From contig JAAVCX010000007.1 of assembly GCA_014802105.1 (NCBI GenBank), forward strand, positions 11,848 through 75,847: a DNA stretch of 64,000 nt, written 5' to 3'. How positions within the stretch are numbered: the first letter of the stretch is position 1; each line of letters opens with the position of its first letter. The DNA comes from Bacteroides sp. (GTDB taxonomy: Bacteria; Bacteroidota; Bacteroidia; Bacteroidales; Muribaculaceae). A program made the position numbers and the translations under genes. The notes under the pieces were generated by a model. It saw nothing but the letters and a program-made list of their open reading frames with translations, did no database searches and was not told the DNA's origin. Positions 28,697 through 38,331 of the stretch are shown one piece after another.

Positions 28697-29593
28697 ATGA
28701 AAGGAATAGTTCTCGCCGGGGGGTCCGGCACACGGTTGTATCCCATAACCAAGGGGGTTAGCAAGCAGTTGCTCCCGATTTATGACAAACCGATGGTCTA
28801 TTATCCCATTTCGACGCTGATGCTGGCGGGTATCAGGGATATTTTGATCATCTCCACCCCCTCCGATCTCCCCGGGTTCAAGCGTCTGCTTGGCGACGGT
28901 AGCGACTACGGTGTTCACTTCACTTATGCCGAGCAGCCTTCGCCCGATGGTCTTGCCCAGGCTTTTATAATTGGTCGCGACTTCATTGGCGACGATGCGG
29001 CATGTCTCGTCCTCGGTGACAATATTTTCCATGGAGCCGGCTTCTCGGGGGTGCTCAAGGAGGCGGTCAGGACTGCTCAGGAGCAATCCAAAGCCACAGT
29101 CTTCGGCTATTGGGTCAACGACCCCGAGCGCTACGGCGTGGCTGAATTTGACACTGCCGGCAACTGTCTCTCTATCGAAGAAAAGCCCGAGCATCCCAAG
29201 AGCAACTACGCCGTGGTCGGTCTCTATTTCTATCCCAACAAGGTGGTCGATGTCGCCGCATCCATTAAGCCCTCCGCCCGCGGAGAGCTTGAGATCACCA
29301 CAGTCAATCAGGAGTTCCTCAAAGACGGTGAGCTCAAAGTCCAGACTCTCCCACGAGGATTTGCGTGGCTCGATACCGGCACTCACGACTCTCTGGCCGA
29401 AGCCTCTATCTATGTCGAAGTGCTTGAGAAGCGTCAGGGTCTCAAGATAGCCTGTCTCGAGGGTATAGCTTATGCCAACGGCTGGATTACCGCCGACAAG
29501 CTCCGTGAGCTCGCCGGGCCGATGCTTAAAAACCAATATGGACAGTATCTCATGAAGATAGCCGACGAAGGTTGCCTCCAGAAGTTTGATTGA
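28697..29593 (+). CDS. rmlA: Glucose-1-phosphate thymidylyltransferase
   Basis: [37 protein letters not shown]. Confidence 0.97.
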   Translation: MKGIVLAGGSGTRLYPITKGVSKQLLPIYDKPMVYYPISTLMLAGIRDILIISTPSDLPGFKRLLGDGSDYGVHFTYAEQPSPDGLAQAFIIGRDFIGDDAACLVLGDNIFHGAGFSGVLKEAVRTAQEQSKATVFGYWVNDPERYGVAEFDTAGNCLSIEEKPEHPKSNYAVVGLYFYPNKVVDVAASIKPSARGELEITTVNQEFLKDGELKVQTLPRGFAWLDTGTHDSLAEASIYVEVLEKRQGLKIACLEGIAYANGWITADKLRELAGPMLKNQYGQYLMKIADEGCLQKFD

Positions 29594-29620
29594 TTTCCAC
29601 TATCTCACCAATCGATCATC

Positions 29621-30169
29621 ATGAATGTCATTTCTACTGATATAGAAGGGGTGTTTATCATCGAACCCCGTATCTTCCGCGACGCCCGCGGCTATTTCTT
29701 TGAGAGCTACTCCAAGCGAGATTTTGACGAGAAGGTTGGCTCTGTCGACTTTGTTCAGGACAACGAGTCCTGCTCCTCTCGCGGTGTCATGCGCGGTCTC
29801 CACTTCCAATGCCCTCCTTACGCTCAGGCTAAACTCGTGCGCTGTGTCAAAGGTTCAGTACTCGACGTCGCAGTCGACCTTCGCACCGGTTCCCCAACTT
29901 ATGGTAAGCATGTCGCCGTCGAACTCTCCGAGCACAACCATCGCCAGTTCTTTATCCCTCGCGGGTTCGCTCACGGTTTTGCCGTGCTTTCCGACATAGC
30001 CGTCTTCCAGTATAAGTGTGACAACTATTATCATCCGGAAGCCGACGGAGGTATCTCCATCACCGATCCCTCTCTCGGCATAGACTGGTGCATAGACCTT
30101 TCCGAAGCCATCCTCTCCGATAAAGACCTGCGTCATCCACTACTCAAAGACTTCACTTCGCCCTTCTGA
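29621..30169 (+). CDS. rmlC: dTDP-4-dehydrorhamnose 3,5-epimerase
   Basis: EPRIFRDARGYFFESY, RGVMRGLHFQ, FIPRGFAHGF. Confidence 0.97.
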   Translation: MNVISTDIEGVFIIEPRIFRDARGYFFESYSKRDFDEKVGSVDFVQDNESCSSRGVMRGLHFQCPPYAQAKLVRCVKGSVLDVAVDLRTGSPTYGKHVAVELSEHNHRQFFIPRGFAHGFAVLSDIAVFQYKCDNYYHPEADGGISITDPSLGIDWCIDLSEAILSDKDLRHPLLKDFTSPF

Positions 30170-30179
30170 ACACCCTGCC

Positions 30180-31052
30180 ATGAGAATACTTGTCACCGGA
30201 GCCAACGGACAGCTTGGCCGCTCCATCCGCGATGCCGCCGCCGGCTCCCCCAATGAATATATTTTCACTGATGTCGATGACATCGACATCACCGATCCCG
30301 AGGCGGTCAGTCTTGCCGTCAGTGTCAACTCTTTTGATGCGATAGTCAATTGTGCCGCCTATACCGATGTCGAACGGGCTGAGTCTCAGCCCGAGATAGC
30401 CCGGCTCATCAATGCTACCGCCGTTGGCTATCTCGCTCAGGCTGCTGCCAAGGCCGGAATACCGCTCATTCACGTCTCTACCGACTACGTCTTTGGCGGA
30501 AATCTCAACAATACTCCCTGCTCCGAGGATCAGACACCCAACCCTACAGGCGTCTACGGTGTCACAAAGCTCCAGGGCGAGCAAGCCATCATCGAGAGCG
30601 GATGTCGCTATCTGATCTTCCGCACGGCATGGTTATATTCCGAATATGGCAAAAACTTCGTCAAGACCATGTTCGATCTCACATCATCCAAGCCGCGGCT
30701 CAATGTCGTCTTCGACCAGTGTGGCACTCCCACCTACGCCGCAGATCTCGCCCGAGCCATAGTCTCTGTCATCGACGGAGGACTTATTGATGGAAACGAA
30801 GGTATCTACAACTATTCCGACGAGGGAGTCTGCTCCTGGTATGACTTCACCAAGGCAATTGCCCGGATGGCCGGAAACGATAGTTGTGACATTCAGCCCT
30901 GCCATAGTGATGAATTTCCATCAAAGGTAGTGCGTCCTGCCTACTCGGTGCTCGACAAGACCAAGTTCAAGGATACCTTCCATCTCCCCGTTCCTTATTG
31001 GTCCGACTCACTTCTCACCTGTATCATCAATCTGAAATCCAATGAAGCGTAA
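30180..31052 (+). CDS. rmlD: dTDP-4-dehydrorhamnose reductase
   Basis: MRILVTGANGQLGRSI, STDYVFGG, YGVTKLQGEQA. Confidence 0.96.
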   Translation: MRILVTGANGQLGRSIRDAAAGSPNEYIFTDVDDIDITDPEAVSLAVSVNSFDAIVNCAAYTDVERAESQPEIARLINATAVGYLAQAAAKAGIPLIHVSTDYVFGGNLNNTPCSEDQTPNPTGVYGVTKLQGEQAIIESGCRYLIFRTAWLYSEYGKNFVKTMFDLTSSKPRLNVVFDQCGTPTYAADLARAIVSVIDGGLIDGNEGIYNYSDEGVCSWYDFTKAIARMAGNDSCDIQPCHSDEFPSKVVRPAYSVLDKTKFKDTFHLPVPYWSDSLLTCIINLKSNEA

Positions 31053-32175
31053 CATACTAATCACCGGTGGTGCCGGCTTTATAGGAAGCCATGTGGTACG
31101 CCTTTTTGTAAATAAATACCCTGACTATCATATAGTCAATCTTGATAAACTCACCTATGCCGGCAACCTTGCCAACCTCAAGGATATCGAGGATTGTCCC
31201 AACTACACTTTCGTACGTGCCGACATAGCCGAACTCGACGAGATGCGTCGCATCATAAAGGAGTATGAGATCTCCGGCATAATCCATCTCGCGGCCGAGA
31301 GTCATGTCGACCGTTCCATCAAGGATCCATTTACCTTCGCCCGCACCAATGTCATGGGCACTCTCGCTCTCCTTCAGGCAGCTAAGGAATACTGGGAGTC
31401 TCTCCCCGAAAAGTATGAAGGTAAGCTCTTCTACCACATCTCTACCGACGAGGTCTACGGTGCTCTCGAACTCACTCATCCCGAGGGAGTTCCAGCTCCC
31501 TTTACCACCAAAGCCTCCTCTGACAACGATATGGCCTATGGCACCGAGTTTTTTCTCGAGACCACCAAATACAATCCTCATTCACCCTATTCGGCATCAA
31601 AGGCCTCGAGCGACCACTTCGTGCGTGCCTATCACGACACTTACGGAATGCCTACACTTGTGACCAATTGCTCCAACAACTATGGGCCCTATCAGTTCCC
31701 TGAAAAGCTGATACCCCTGTTTATCAATAATATCCGTCAAGGCAAACCGCTCCCTGTCTATGGCAAGGGCGAAAACGTTCGCGACTGGCTTTTCGTTGAA
31801 GATCATGCGCGTGCCATAGACTTGATTTTCCATAAAGGCAAAGTTGCCGAGACCTATAACATCGGAGGTTTCAACGAGTGGAAAAATATCGACCTTATCA
31901 AGGTTATCATCAGCACGGTAGACCGTTTGCTCGGCAACCCTGAGGGGCAAAGCGAAAAACTCATCACCTTTGTTACCGATCGTCTCGGCCACGACATGCG
32001 CTATGCTATCGATTCGCGTAAACTCCAGAGCGAACTCGGATGGGAACCATCTCTTCAGTTTGAGGAAGGCATTGAAAAGACTGTCAGATGGTATCTCGAC
32101 CATCAGGAATGGATGGACAACATCACTTCGGGTGACTATGAGCGCTACTACGACGACATGTATAAAAACCGTTGA
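31042..32175 (+). CDS. rmlB: dTDP-glucose 4,6-dehydratase
   Basis: ILITGGAGFIGSHVVRLFVNKYPDYHIVNLDKLTYAGNL, HLAAESHVDRSI, YSASKASSDH. Confidence 0.97.
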   Translation: MKRNILITGGAGFIGSHVVRLFVNKYPDYHIVNLDKLTYAGNLANLKDIEDCPNYTFVRADIAELDEMRRIIKEYEISGIIHLAAESHVDRSIKDPFTFARTNVMGTLALLQAAKEYWESLPEKYEGKLFYHISTDEVYGALELTHPEGVPAPFTTKASSDNDMAYGTEFFLETTKYNPHSPYSASKASSDHFVRAYHDTYGMPTLVTNCSNNYGPYQFPEKLIPLFINNIRQGKPLPVYGKGENVRDWLFVEDHARAIDLIFHKGKVAETYNIGGFNEWKNIDLIKVIISTVDRLLGNPEGQSEKLITFVTDRLGHDMRYAIDSRKLQSELGWEPSLQFEEGIEKTVRWYLDHQEWMDNITSGDYERYYDDMYKNR

Positions 32176-32325
32176 CGACTACTTCATATAAGACTCTGAT
32201 ACGAGCGTTGAGTCAATAAAATTCCGGGACACTAATCGGTGACCGGATTTTTTTATATACTCTATGCGTAATTTTTAGTTCCCGGTTGTTAATATTATAT
32301 AACTAACAATTTGCCACCCAGAGTT

Positions 32326-32589
32326 ATGAATATCCCTGTTATTACCTGGAGCCTGATTGTAGCTCTTTTTGTCTCGGTCTTGATTTTCAGACTGGTAGTA
32401 CATCTGCGTAACACCTATCATTTCAACACTCGTCAGAGTGCACCCACTCATCACCAACTCCGTCGCCACTGGCTGAGCATCGGCTCCGAACGAGAGGAAC
32501 TCTTTATCCCGGGCGACCCTACAGGTCGTGAGAAGTATCCACCTTATGCCCGTTCGGAGAAAATAGATTATGATGAAGACTCCTTCTGA
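32326..32589 (+). CDS. Small single-TM hypothetical protein
   Basis: One hydrophobic helix (ITWSLIVALFVSVLIFRLVVHL) then polar tail; overlaps thrE start. Confidence 0.5.
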   Translation: MNIPVITWSLIVALFVSVLIFRLVVHLRNTYHFNTRQSAPTHHQLRRHWLSIGSEREELFIPGDPTGREKYPPYARSEKIDYDEDSF

Positions 32590-33418
32590 TTCATTTATCC
32601 CACCCACCGTCGTCAGCGAAGATGTCAACGTGTGTGATCCCCCTCGCTCGGCCGGGCGCACCCCGACGGCGTGTGAGCTCTGCTTGTTTCTCGCCGATTA
32701 TTGTGCCCATTTGCTCGGTTGTGGAGCTACATGCCTGCGTCTTGAAAAAAATCTCAACCGCATCGCCGCAACCTACGGCCACAAGGTCGAGATCACCATC
32801 ATGCCACGTCATATCCATCTCAGCATCATCGGGCATGACGCTGAGGCCGTCACTTCGATCGCTTCAGTCAAGGGGTGCATAAGTTTCAACATCAACACCC
32901 TTCTCAGTCAGCTCAGTTGGGAGATAGCCGACGGAAAGATCGACTTTGACTCCGCCCGCGACAAGATGAGATATATCGTCTCCCACGACCCGCGCAACAA
33001 ATGGATCGAACTTCTTCTGGTGGCAGTGGCTAATGCTTCTTTCTGCCGTCTTTTTGGTGGAGATCCAGCGGCAATGGCGGTGGTCGGATTAGCTACTATG
33101 GCCGGATACTATCTCAAGATGCTCATGCTCTCCTATGACATAGACCTCAGGGTCACCGTTATCGTGTGTGCATTTGTCTCGACAGTATTGGCTGCCACCG
33201 ACGTTCTGTTCTCTCTGGGCCACACCCCCCTGATAGCTATCGGCTCCAGTGTCCTCTATCTCGTGCCGGGCATACCATTTCTCAACTCATTCAGCGACAT
33301 GCTCAATCGTCATTACATCTGTGCTTTCTCCCGATTTGTCGATGCGGTAGTGCTCACCTGCTGTCTCAGTTTCGGCCTGTGTGCAGGTATGATGCTCATG
33401 AATGTCGGTATGTTCTGA
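32570..33418 (+). CDS. Threonine/serine exporter ThrE family, larger subunit (DUF1212)
   Basis: LFLADYCAHLLGCGATCLRLEKNLNRIA; AVANASFCRLFGGDPAAMAVV; IPGIPFLNSFSDM-like motif. Confidence 0.82.
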   Translation: MMKTPSDSFIPPTVVSEDVNVCDPPRSAGRTPTACELCLFLADYCAHLLGCGATCLRLEKNLNRIAATYGHKVEITIMPRHIHLSIIGHDAEAVTSIASVKGCISFNINTLLSQLSWEIADGKIDFDSARDKMRYIVSHDPRNKWIELLLVAVANASFCRLFGGDPAAMAVVGLATMAGYYLKMLMLSYDIDLRVTVIVCAFVSTVLAATDVLFSLGHTPLIAIGSSVLYLVPGIPFLNSFSDMLNRHYICAFSRFVDAVVLTCCLSFGLCAGMMLMNVGMF

Positions 33419-33435
33419 TCGTCACTCTTCTGCCT

Positions 33436-33921
33436 ATGTTACTATCTATCTTACAGGATGCTTTCTTTGCCGCGCTTGCCGCTATCGGTTTTGCCGCGGT
33501 CTCGCGTCCCCCTCGGCAGGCCTATCTATATTGTGGTCTCATAGCAGCCGCAGGCCATTCAGCCCGCTTTGCGCTGATGTCGCCGTCACTCGGCACAGGC
33601 CTGTCAATCATCACGGCTACATTTCTGGCCGCCATGCTTGTCGGAGTGCTCGCCGTGTTCCTGTCTCCCTTGGCCCACACCCCGGCCGAGACTTGTCTTT
33701 TTCCGTCATTGCTGCCGATGATCCCCGGCATGTATGCCTACAAGGCTTTCGGTGGACTCGCCCTCTGTCTTATGAGCACCGGGCGCGAAGTTTTCGACAA
33801 CAGTTTCTATCTCTTTGCGAGCAACTCCATGACCTGTGGATGTATTCTTCTCGGCATGGTGGTCGGTGCTACGATACCCATCTTTATTTTCAAGAAAGTC
33901 TCTTTTACCGCCACGCGTTGA
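33436..33921 (+). CDS. Threonine/serine exporter family, smaller subunit (ThrE_2/DUF3815)
   Basis: AALAAIGFAAVSRPPRQAYLYCGLIAAAGHSAR, PMIPGMYAYKAF; adjacent to the partner subunit. Confidence 0.8.
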   Translation: MLLSILQDAFFAALAAIGFAAVSRPPRQAYLYCGLIAAAGHSARFALMSPSLGTGLSIITATFLAAMLVGVLAVFLSPLAHTPAETCLFPSLLPMIPGMYAYKAFGGLALCLMSTGREVFDNSFYLFASNSMTCGCILLGMVVGATIPIFIFKKVSFTATR

Positions 33922-33970
33922 ACTGATCTTTAAGATTTCGAGTTTATTCTGAGCCAATTTTGAGATTTAC

Positions 33971-34013
33971 ACATACAAAAAAAGCATCGGCAACCCGATG
34001 CTTTTTTGTATGT
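33971..34013. terminator. Bidirectional intrinsic terminator between convergent genes
   Basis: acatacaaaaaaagcatcgg-caac-ccgatgcttttttgtatgt: near-perfect stem with A/T tracts on both sides. Confidence 0.9.
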
Positions 34014-34032
34014 ATATGTATGGTTTAAATTA

Positions 34033-34629
34033 TCAGAAGAGATAAGCTACCGAGATAGTCCAATAGCGGTTCTTACCGCTGATCTGACTGTCGGCATTAA
34101 GACCGCGAACAGCTTTTGTGAGGCCGAGACCATAGCGGGCATTGACATCGAGATGGCTCATAAGCTGGCAGCCGATACCGAAGTTAAGTGCCCAGTCTAC
34201 CGACTTGTTTTCAAATGCTTCAAGACTCTTGCGGCTTGTCAGCACCGACACACTGGGACCGACAGCAAGATAGGGGACAGCGACGCGGCTGATAACGGGG
34301 AAAGAGAAGTTGTAGCGGAGGTTGAGGGGGATTTCGATGTAGTCGCGGTTGTTGTCAGCTATCTCGTTCTCTTCCATGAAGCGGGCATTGCGACGCACAT
34401 ACATGAGTGAAAGGTCGGCTCCAACACCGATCACGGGCACCTTGAACTCGGTCATGAGACCGGCTGTCCAACCTGCTCGGTTCTTGCCGTCTATCACACT
34501 CTTGTTGAAGTGCATATTGTTGACGGTCATACCTACTTTGGGGCCAAACTTGAAGATGTCACCGGCCGAGGCGGTCATGGCTGAGGCGGCAATTGCTACT
34601 GCGGCCACAATTAACTTGAGTGATTTCAT
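34033..34629 (-). CDS. Outer membrane beta-barrel protein (PorT-like)
   Basis: Signal peptide, alternating beta-strand pattern, C-terminal aromatic (YWTISVAYLF). Confidence 0.8.
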   Translation of the reverse strand: MKSLKLIVAAVAIAASAMTASAGDIFKFGPKVGMTVNNMHFNKSVIDGKNRAGWTAGLMTEFKVPVIGVGADLSLMYVRRNARFMEENEIADNNRDYIEIPLNLRYNFSFPVISRVAVPYLAVGPSVSVLTSRKSLEAFENKSVDWALNFGIGCQLMSHLDVNARYGLGLTKAVRGLNADSQISGKNRYWTISVAYLF

Positions 34630-34741
34630 ACTGAATAGAACAATATAAGTTGTTAAAACGTGATTTAAATAGTCGTGAATGTGTGAACTGTGAGTATAAC
34701 ATCTGAGTCAGTCAGATTGTTCACCGGTTTATCAGATTTTT

Positions 34742-35830
34742 TCAGTGAATGTTACGTCGGTTGAGCTCGGCCTGATAACGACGGGCATTGGCCTGATGGG
34801 TAGCATAGTCGGTGGCGAAGTTGTGATAGCCTGAGAAGTCTTCGCGTGCACACATATATATATATGGATGTTTTGGAGCGTTGAGCACTGCATCCATAGT
34901 GGTGGCGGCAGGGATCCTGATCGGACCGGGTGGCAGACCGGCCACACGATAGGTGTTGTAGGGCGACTCTACGCTCAGATGATTGCCGCGTATACGCTTC
35001 AGAGCAAAGTCTCCTACTGCAAACTTTACTGTCGGATCGGCCTGAAGTTTGATCCCACGGTCAAGCCGGTTGAGATAGAGACGTGCCACCTTGGGCCGCT
35101 CGTCAGCTTTGGCGGTCTCTTCTTCGACAATCGATGCCAATGTCGCTACATCCACTTTGCTCAACCCGAGAGCTTTGGCTTTATTGACACGATCTTCATT
35201 CCAGAATTTGTCACGATAGTCGAGCAGCCGCTTCACTACATTTTCGGGCGATGCGCTCCAATAAAACTCGTATGTGTCAGGAATAAAGGCTGCCGGAAAA
35301 GCCTCTCGTCTGAAGCCATGGTCGGGCAAGACTTCCAGACAAGCCTCCATAAATTCTTCGGGACTACACTCGAGCTGTCCGGCTATCCTGTCGACCAGTT
35401 GAGTGAATGTGCGGGTTCCGTTAAAGGTGACGCTTACGGGTGTCTGGCGTCCTGTAGTCATGCGTCGGGCGGTGCCAAGAGCCGTCTGACCGTTAGGAAC
35501 AAGGTAGGCACCCTCGCTTCTGGCTGGATTTCCACCCATAAGTTTCCACATTATATATACTCTTGTACCCATCGATGAGCCCAGATGTGTCTTGAGGCTG
35601 TCTTTTACCTGATAAGTGGTAGCATCCTTGGGTACATAGATCCACTCTCCGTCGCCGTCAGAGCCGGAGTAGGGGATAAAGGCAAACGCAAATATTGCGC
35701 CGACAAAGACCAGCAGGCTCAGCACAGCTATCATCACTCCCAACGAGTGACGATATATCCAACTGTCAGCTTGTCGCTTGGTGGCCGTTTTCTTACGTGT
35801 CGTTTTCTTGCGTGTAGTAGTCTGATCCAA
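34742..35830 (-). CDS. mltG: Endolytic transglycosylase MltG (YceG-like)
   Basis: LASIVEEETAKADERPKVARLYLNRLDRGIKLQADPTVKFAVG, SPYNTYRVAGLPPGPI; start uncertain (ORF opens at 35944, TTG at 35830 avoids overlap with merR). Confidence 0.88.
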   Translation of the reverse strand: MDQTTTRKKTTRKKTATKRQADSWIYRHSLGVMIAVLSLLVFVGAIFAFAFIPYSGSDGDGEWIYVPKDATTYQVKDSLKTHLGSSMGTRVYIMWKLMGGNPARSEGAYLVPNGQTALGTARRMTTGRQTPVSVTFNGTRTFTQLVDRIAGQLECSPEEFMEACLEVLPDHGFRREAFPAAFIPDTYEFYWSASPENVVKRLLDYRDKFWNEDRVNKAKALGLSKVDVATLASIVEEETAKADERPKVARLYLNRLDRGIKLQADPTVKFAVGDFALKRIRGNHLSVESPYNTYRVAGLPPGPIRIPAATTMDAVLNAPKHPYIYMCAREDFSGYHNFATDYATHQANARRYQAELNRRNIH

Positions 35831-35870
35831 TTTCTTAGCTGTTGAGTAGAACTTATTTCCCTGACCCTCT

Positions 35871-36239
35871 TTATCGGCGGGAATGTAGTGAATCGATAAG
35901 ATGCTGAAGTTGTTCGCGCACCTCTTTGAGACGGCGTATCGCATCGGCTTTCTTGGCCACTCCGTCGCGATTGAGTTTCAGCTCAGCCTGAGCAGCCTCC
36001 ATTTTCAAGCCCCGGTCATGAACCAGAAACTTGATCATGCGTATATTTTCTATGTCGGCCGGGGTGTAACGCCGTGTACCACCTCCGCTTCTGCCGGCCC
36101 TGATGGATGGAAACTGAGTCTCCCAATATCTCAGAGTCGACTGTGGCACGTTGACCATTTCGGCCACTTCGCTTATCTTATAATATAGTTTGTCGGTGTT
36201 CTCCTGCATGGGTTGTTTTATCTCTACAAAGATACACAA
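35871..36239 (-). CDS. MerR family transcriptional regulator
   Basis: YYKISEVAEMVNVPQSTLRYWETQFPSIRAGRSGGGTRRYTPADIENI. Confidence 0.9.
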   Translation of the reverse strand: MCIFVEIKQPMQENTDKLYYKISEVAEMVNVPQSTLRYWETQFPSIRAGRSGGGTRRYTPADIENIRMIKFLVHDRGLKMEAAQAELKLNRDGVAKKADAIRRLKEVREQLQHLIDSLHSRR

Positions 36240-36444
36240 AATCCAAGAATTTAACCTTCCATGATTAATAATTCCCCAATTATGATGACCGATGTGAGAG
36301 CATGCATCTGGTTTTTGCGTCCTTCTTTGTCTGCGTATTTTTTGGAAAAATGCCCTTATTTGTTAAATTTTGTCAATGTGTTTTACTATTTTTCATATAT
36401 TTTTACTTAATATCGCGTCTTCGCCAAAAAAATCCTAAAAATTA

Positions 36445-36475
36445 TTTGCAATGTCAGAAATTTGCCTTAACTTTG
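36445..36475 (+). promoter_or_regulatory. Bacteroidetes promoter: -33 TTTG (36445-36448) and -7 TAACTTTG (36468-36475)
   Basis: Both boxes present with 19-nt spacing, upstream of the small lipoprotein gene. Confidence 0.75.
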
Positions 36476-36527
36476 CATCGTTTTTGAAGCTTAAATATTG
36501 TTCAATAATTTAACGAGAAAAAAGAAA

Positions 36528-36728
36528 ATGAAAAAGTTATTTTTCGTAGCCGCTGTTGCTCTCTGCGCAACTATGGTATCTTGCGGTTCTTCTGACAAGG
36601 CCGCTCAGGAAACTGCTGAGCCCGCTGTAGAAGAGGTAGCAGTAGAGGAAGTTGCTGTTGCCGTTGACAGCGTAGTTGCTGATAGCGCTGCTGCTGTTGT
36701 TGACAGCGCCGCTGTTGTAGCTGAGTAA
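36528..36728 (+). CDS. Small Val/Ala/Glu/Asp-rich lipoprotein
   Basis: Lipobox (ATMVSCGSS) then low-complexity AVEEVAVEEVAVAVDSVVADSAAAVVDSAAVVAE; strong promoter upstream and terminator downstream. Confidence 0.7.
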   Translation: MKKLFFVAAVALCATMVSCGSSDKAAQETAEPAVEEVAVEEVAVAVDSVVADSAAAVVDSAAVVAE

Positions 36729-36795
36729 TTCAGGCTACGTCTGCTTAAGAAGTCCCGTGGCTATTTTAGCCTCGGAGACTTCCATCTACGAGTCT

Positions 36796-36832
36796 AAGCT
36801 GATTGCTGTTCAAAAGCGACCAGCTTTTTTTT
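36796..36832 (+). terminator. Intrinsic terminator of the small lipoprotein gene
   Basis: AAGCTGATTGCT-loop-AGCGACCAGCTT followed by a T run. Confidence 0.8.
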
Positions 36833-36872
36833 ATGCCCTTCAGCTTAGATATGTGGTTGGAACTATAAAACA

Positions 36873-36942
36873 AGAGACACATATCTCGTGACTCATCGTT
36901 GAGAATAAATCTCATGAGGCTCGAGAAATGTGTCTCTGTTTT
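36873..36942. terminator. Inverted repeat/terminator between convergent genes (end of fucose operon)
   Basis: AGAGACACATATCTCG (36873-36888) pairs with CGAGAAATGTGTCTCT (36922-36937), one mismatch, followed by GTTTTT. Confidence 0.7.
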
Positions 36943-36991
36943 TGGGGGATGTGATATTTTTCGGTTGTATGAATGAATGATTACAGGGAGT

Positions 36992-38293
36992 TCAGCCTCT
37001 GATACGTCTCAGTCCGTAGCAGGCCACGACAACAAAGCAGATCAGTGGCAATACAAACGACACGTTGACCGACGGGAGAGACATCACGCAGTCTCCGCTG
37101 TCGATGATAGCTGCTTGAAGAGGGGGTAATATAGAGCCTCCAAGTATAGCCATGATCAGACCTGCGGCTCCAAACTTGGCATCGTCGCCCAGGCCTTCAA
37201 GAGCGATTCCATAAATTGTGGGAAACATCAGTGACATGCAGCCCGACACTCCAACAAGGCAATAGAGGCCCGGGCGCCCGTCAATAAATATCACCCCGAT
37301 AGTCAGGAGAGTGGCGGCAGTCGCGAGTAATGAGAGCAGACGCCCGGCATTGACCCAGCGGAGCATCATTGTACACACAAATCGGCTGCAACAGAATATC
37401 ACCATTGCAATGATATTGTAGCGTTGGGAGAGTACCTCGGCACTCTTCTCGTCCATTCCCTCGAGCATGAATAAGCGTGTGCCATACTGGATTATGAAAG
37501 TCCAGCACATGATCTGAGCACCTACATAAAAGAACTGAGCGATCACTCCCTCTCTGTAACGTGGAAGCGAAAATATGCGCTTGAGTGTCGGGACGAAGTC
37601 TATCGAGTGACTCTTGTCTCCGTTGTGGGGCATCTTGACCAGTGCGATCAGTATGAACATAGCGACCACTACCAGACCAATAAAAACGTAAGGGGTGATA
37701 AGAGTGAGAAGATCTGCATCTCTCACCGCTTCAAACTCCTCTTCGCTCAGCAGAGCGCGCTCGCTTGTCTCGAGCGGTGAGAGCCGGGCCTGGATGAAGT
37801 TCATGGCCACCCACATACCCATCAGAGAACCTACCGGATTGAACGACTGAGCCATATTAAGTCGACGGGTAGCCGTCTCCTCCGAGCCCATAGAGAGGAT
37901 ATAAGGATTACAGCTTGTTTCAAGAAAAGACAGGCCGCAGGTGAGGATAAAGTATGCGATCAGAAAAGGATAATAGGCTCCCGTAAGCATGGCCGGATAG
38001 AACAGAAACGCTCCAATAGCATAGAGACCCAGCCCGAGAAGCACGCCCGATTTATAAGTATATCGTCTGATAAACATGGCAGCCGGAAATGCCATGGCGA
38101 AATAACCGCCATAGAAAGCGACCTGAACCAGCGTACCGTCGGTTACGCTCATGCGGAAGATTTTGGAGAATGCTTTCACCATCGGGTTGGTGATGTCGTT
38201 GGCAAACCCCCACAGGGCAAAACAGGATGTGATCAGTACGAACGGCACCAGATAGCTGACACCGTTGTATTTCAGTAATGATTTAGATGACAT
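36992..38293 (-). CDS. fucP: L-fucose:H+ symporter permease
   Basis: FALWGFANDITNPMVKAFSKIF, GGYFAMAFPAAMF, SFLETSCNPYIL. Confidence 0.9.
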   Translation of the reverse strand: MSSKSLLKYNGVSYLVPFVLITSCFALWGFANDITNPMVKAFSKIFRMSVTDGTLVQVAFYGGYFAMAFPAAMFIRRYTYKSGVLLGLGLYAIGAFLFYPAMLTGAYYPFLIAYFILTCGLSFLETSCNPYILSMGSEETATRRLNMAQSFNPVGSLMGMWVAMNFIQARLSPLETSERALLSEEEFEAVRDADLLTLITPYVFIGLVVVAMFILIALVKMPHNGDKSHSIDFVPTLKRIFSLPRYREGVIAQFFYVGAQIMCWTFIIQYGTRLFMLEGMDEKSAEVLSQRYNIIAMVIFCCSRFVCTMMLRWVNAGRLLSLLATAATLLTIGVIFIDGRPGLYCLVGVSGCMSLMFPTIYGIALEGLGDDAKFGAAGLIMAILGGSILPPLQAAIIDSGDCVMSLPSVNVSFVLPLICFVVVACYGLRRIRG

Positions 38294-38331
38294 AAGTTGA
38301 TGTGAGTTAGGCGAACACTATCGGGGCTTTG

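Noticed and set aside
28711-28740. G6 run at the rmlA start as a slippage site
   Set aside because: Encodes the invariant [11 protein letters not shown] motif; length short and frame intact.
28670-29536. 288-aa minus-strand ORF opposite rmlA
   Set aside because: Antisense to a fully conserved rmlA; no recognisable protein features.
33166-33435. N-terminal extension of the ThrE_2 ORF (and 33402..33926 in another frame)
   Set aside because: Overlaps the ThrE large-subunit gene out of frame; the conserved protein starts at ATG 33436.
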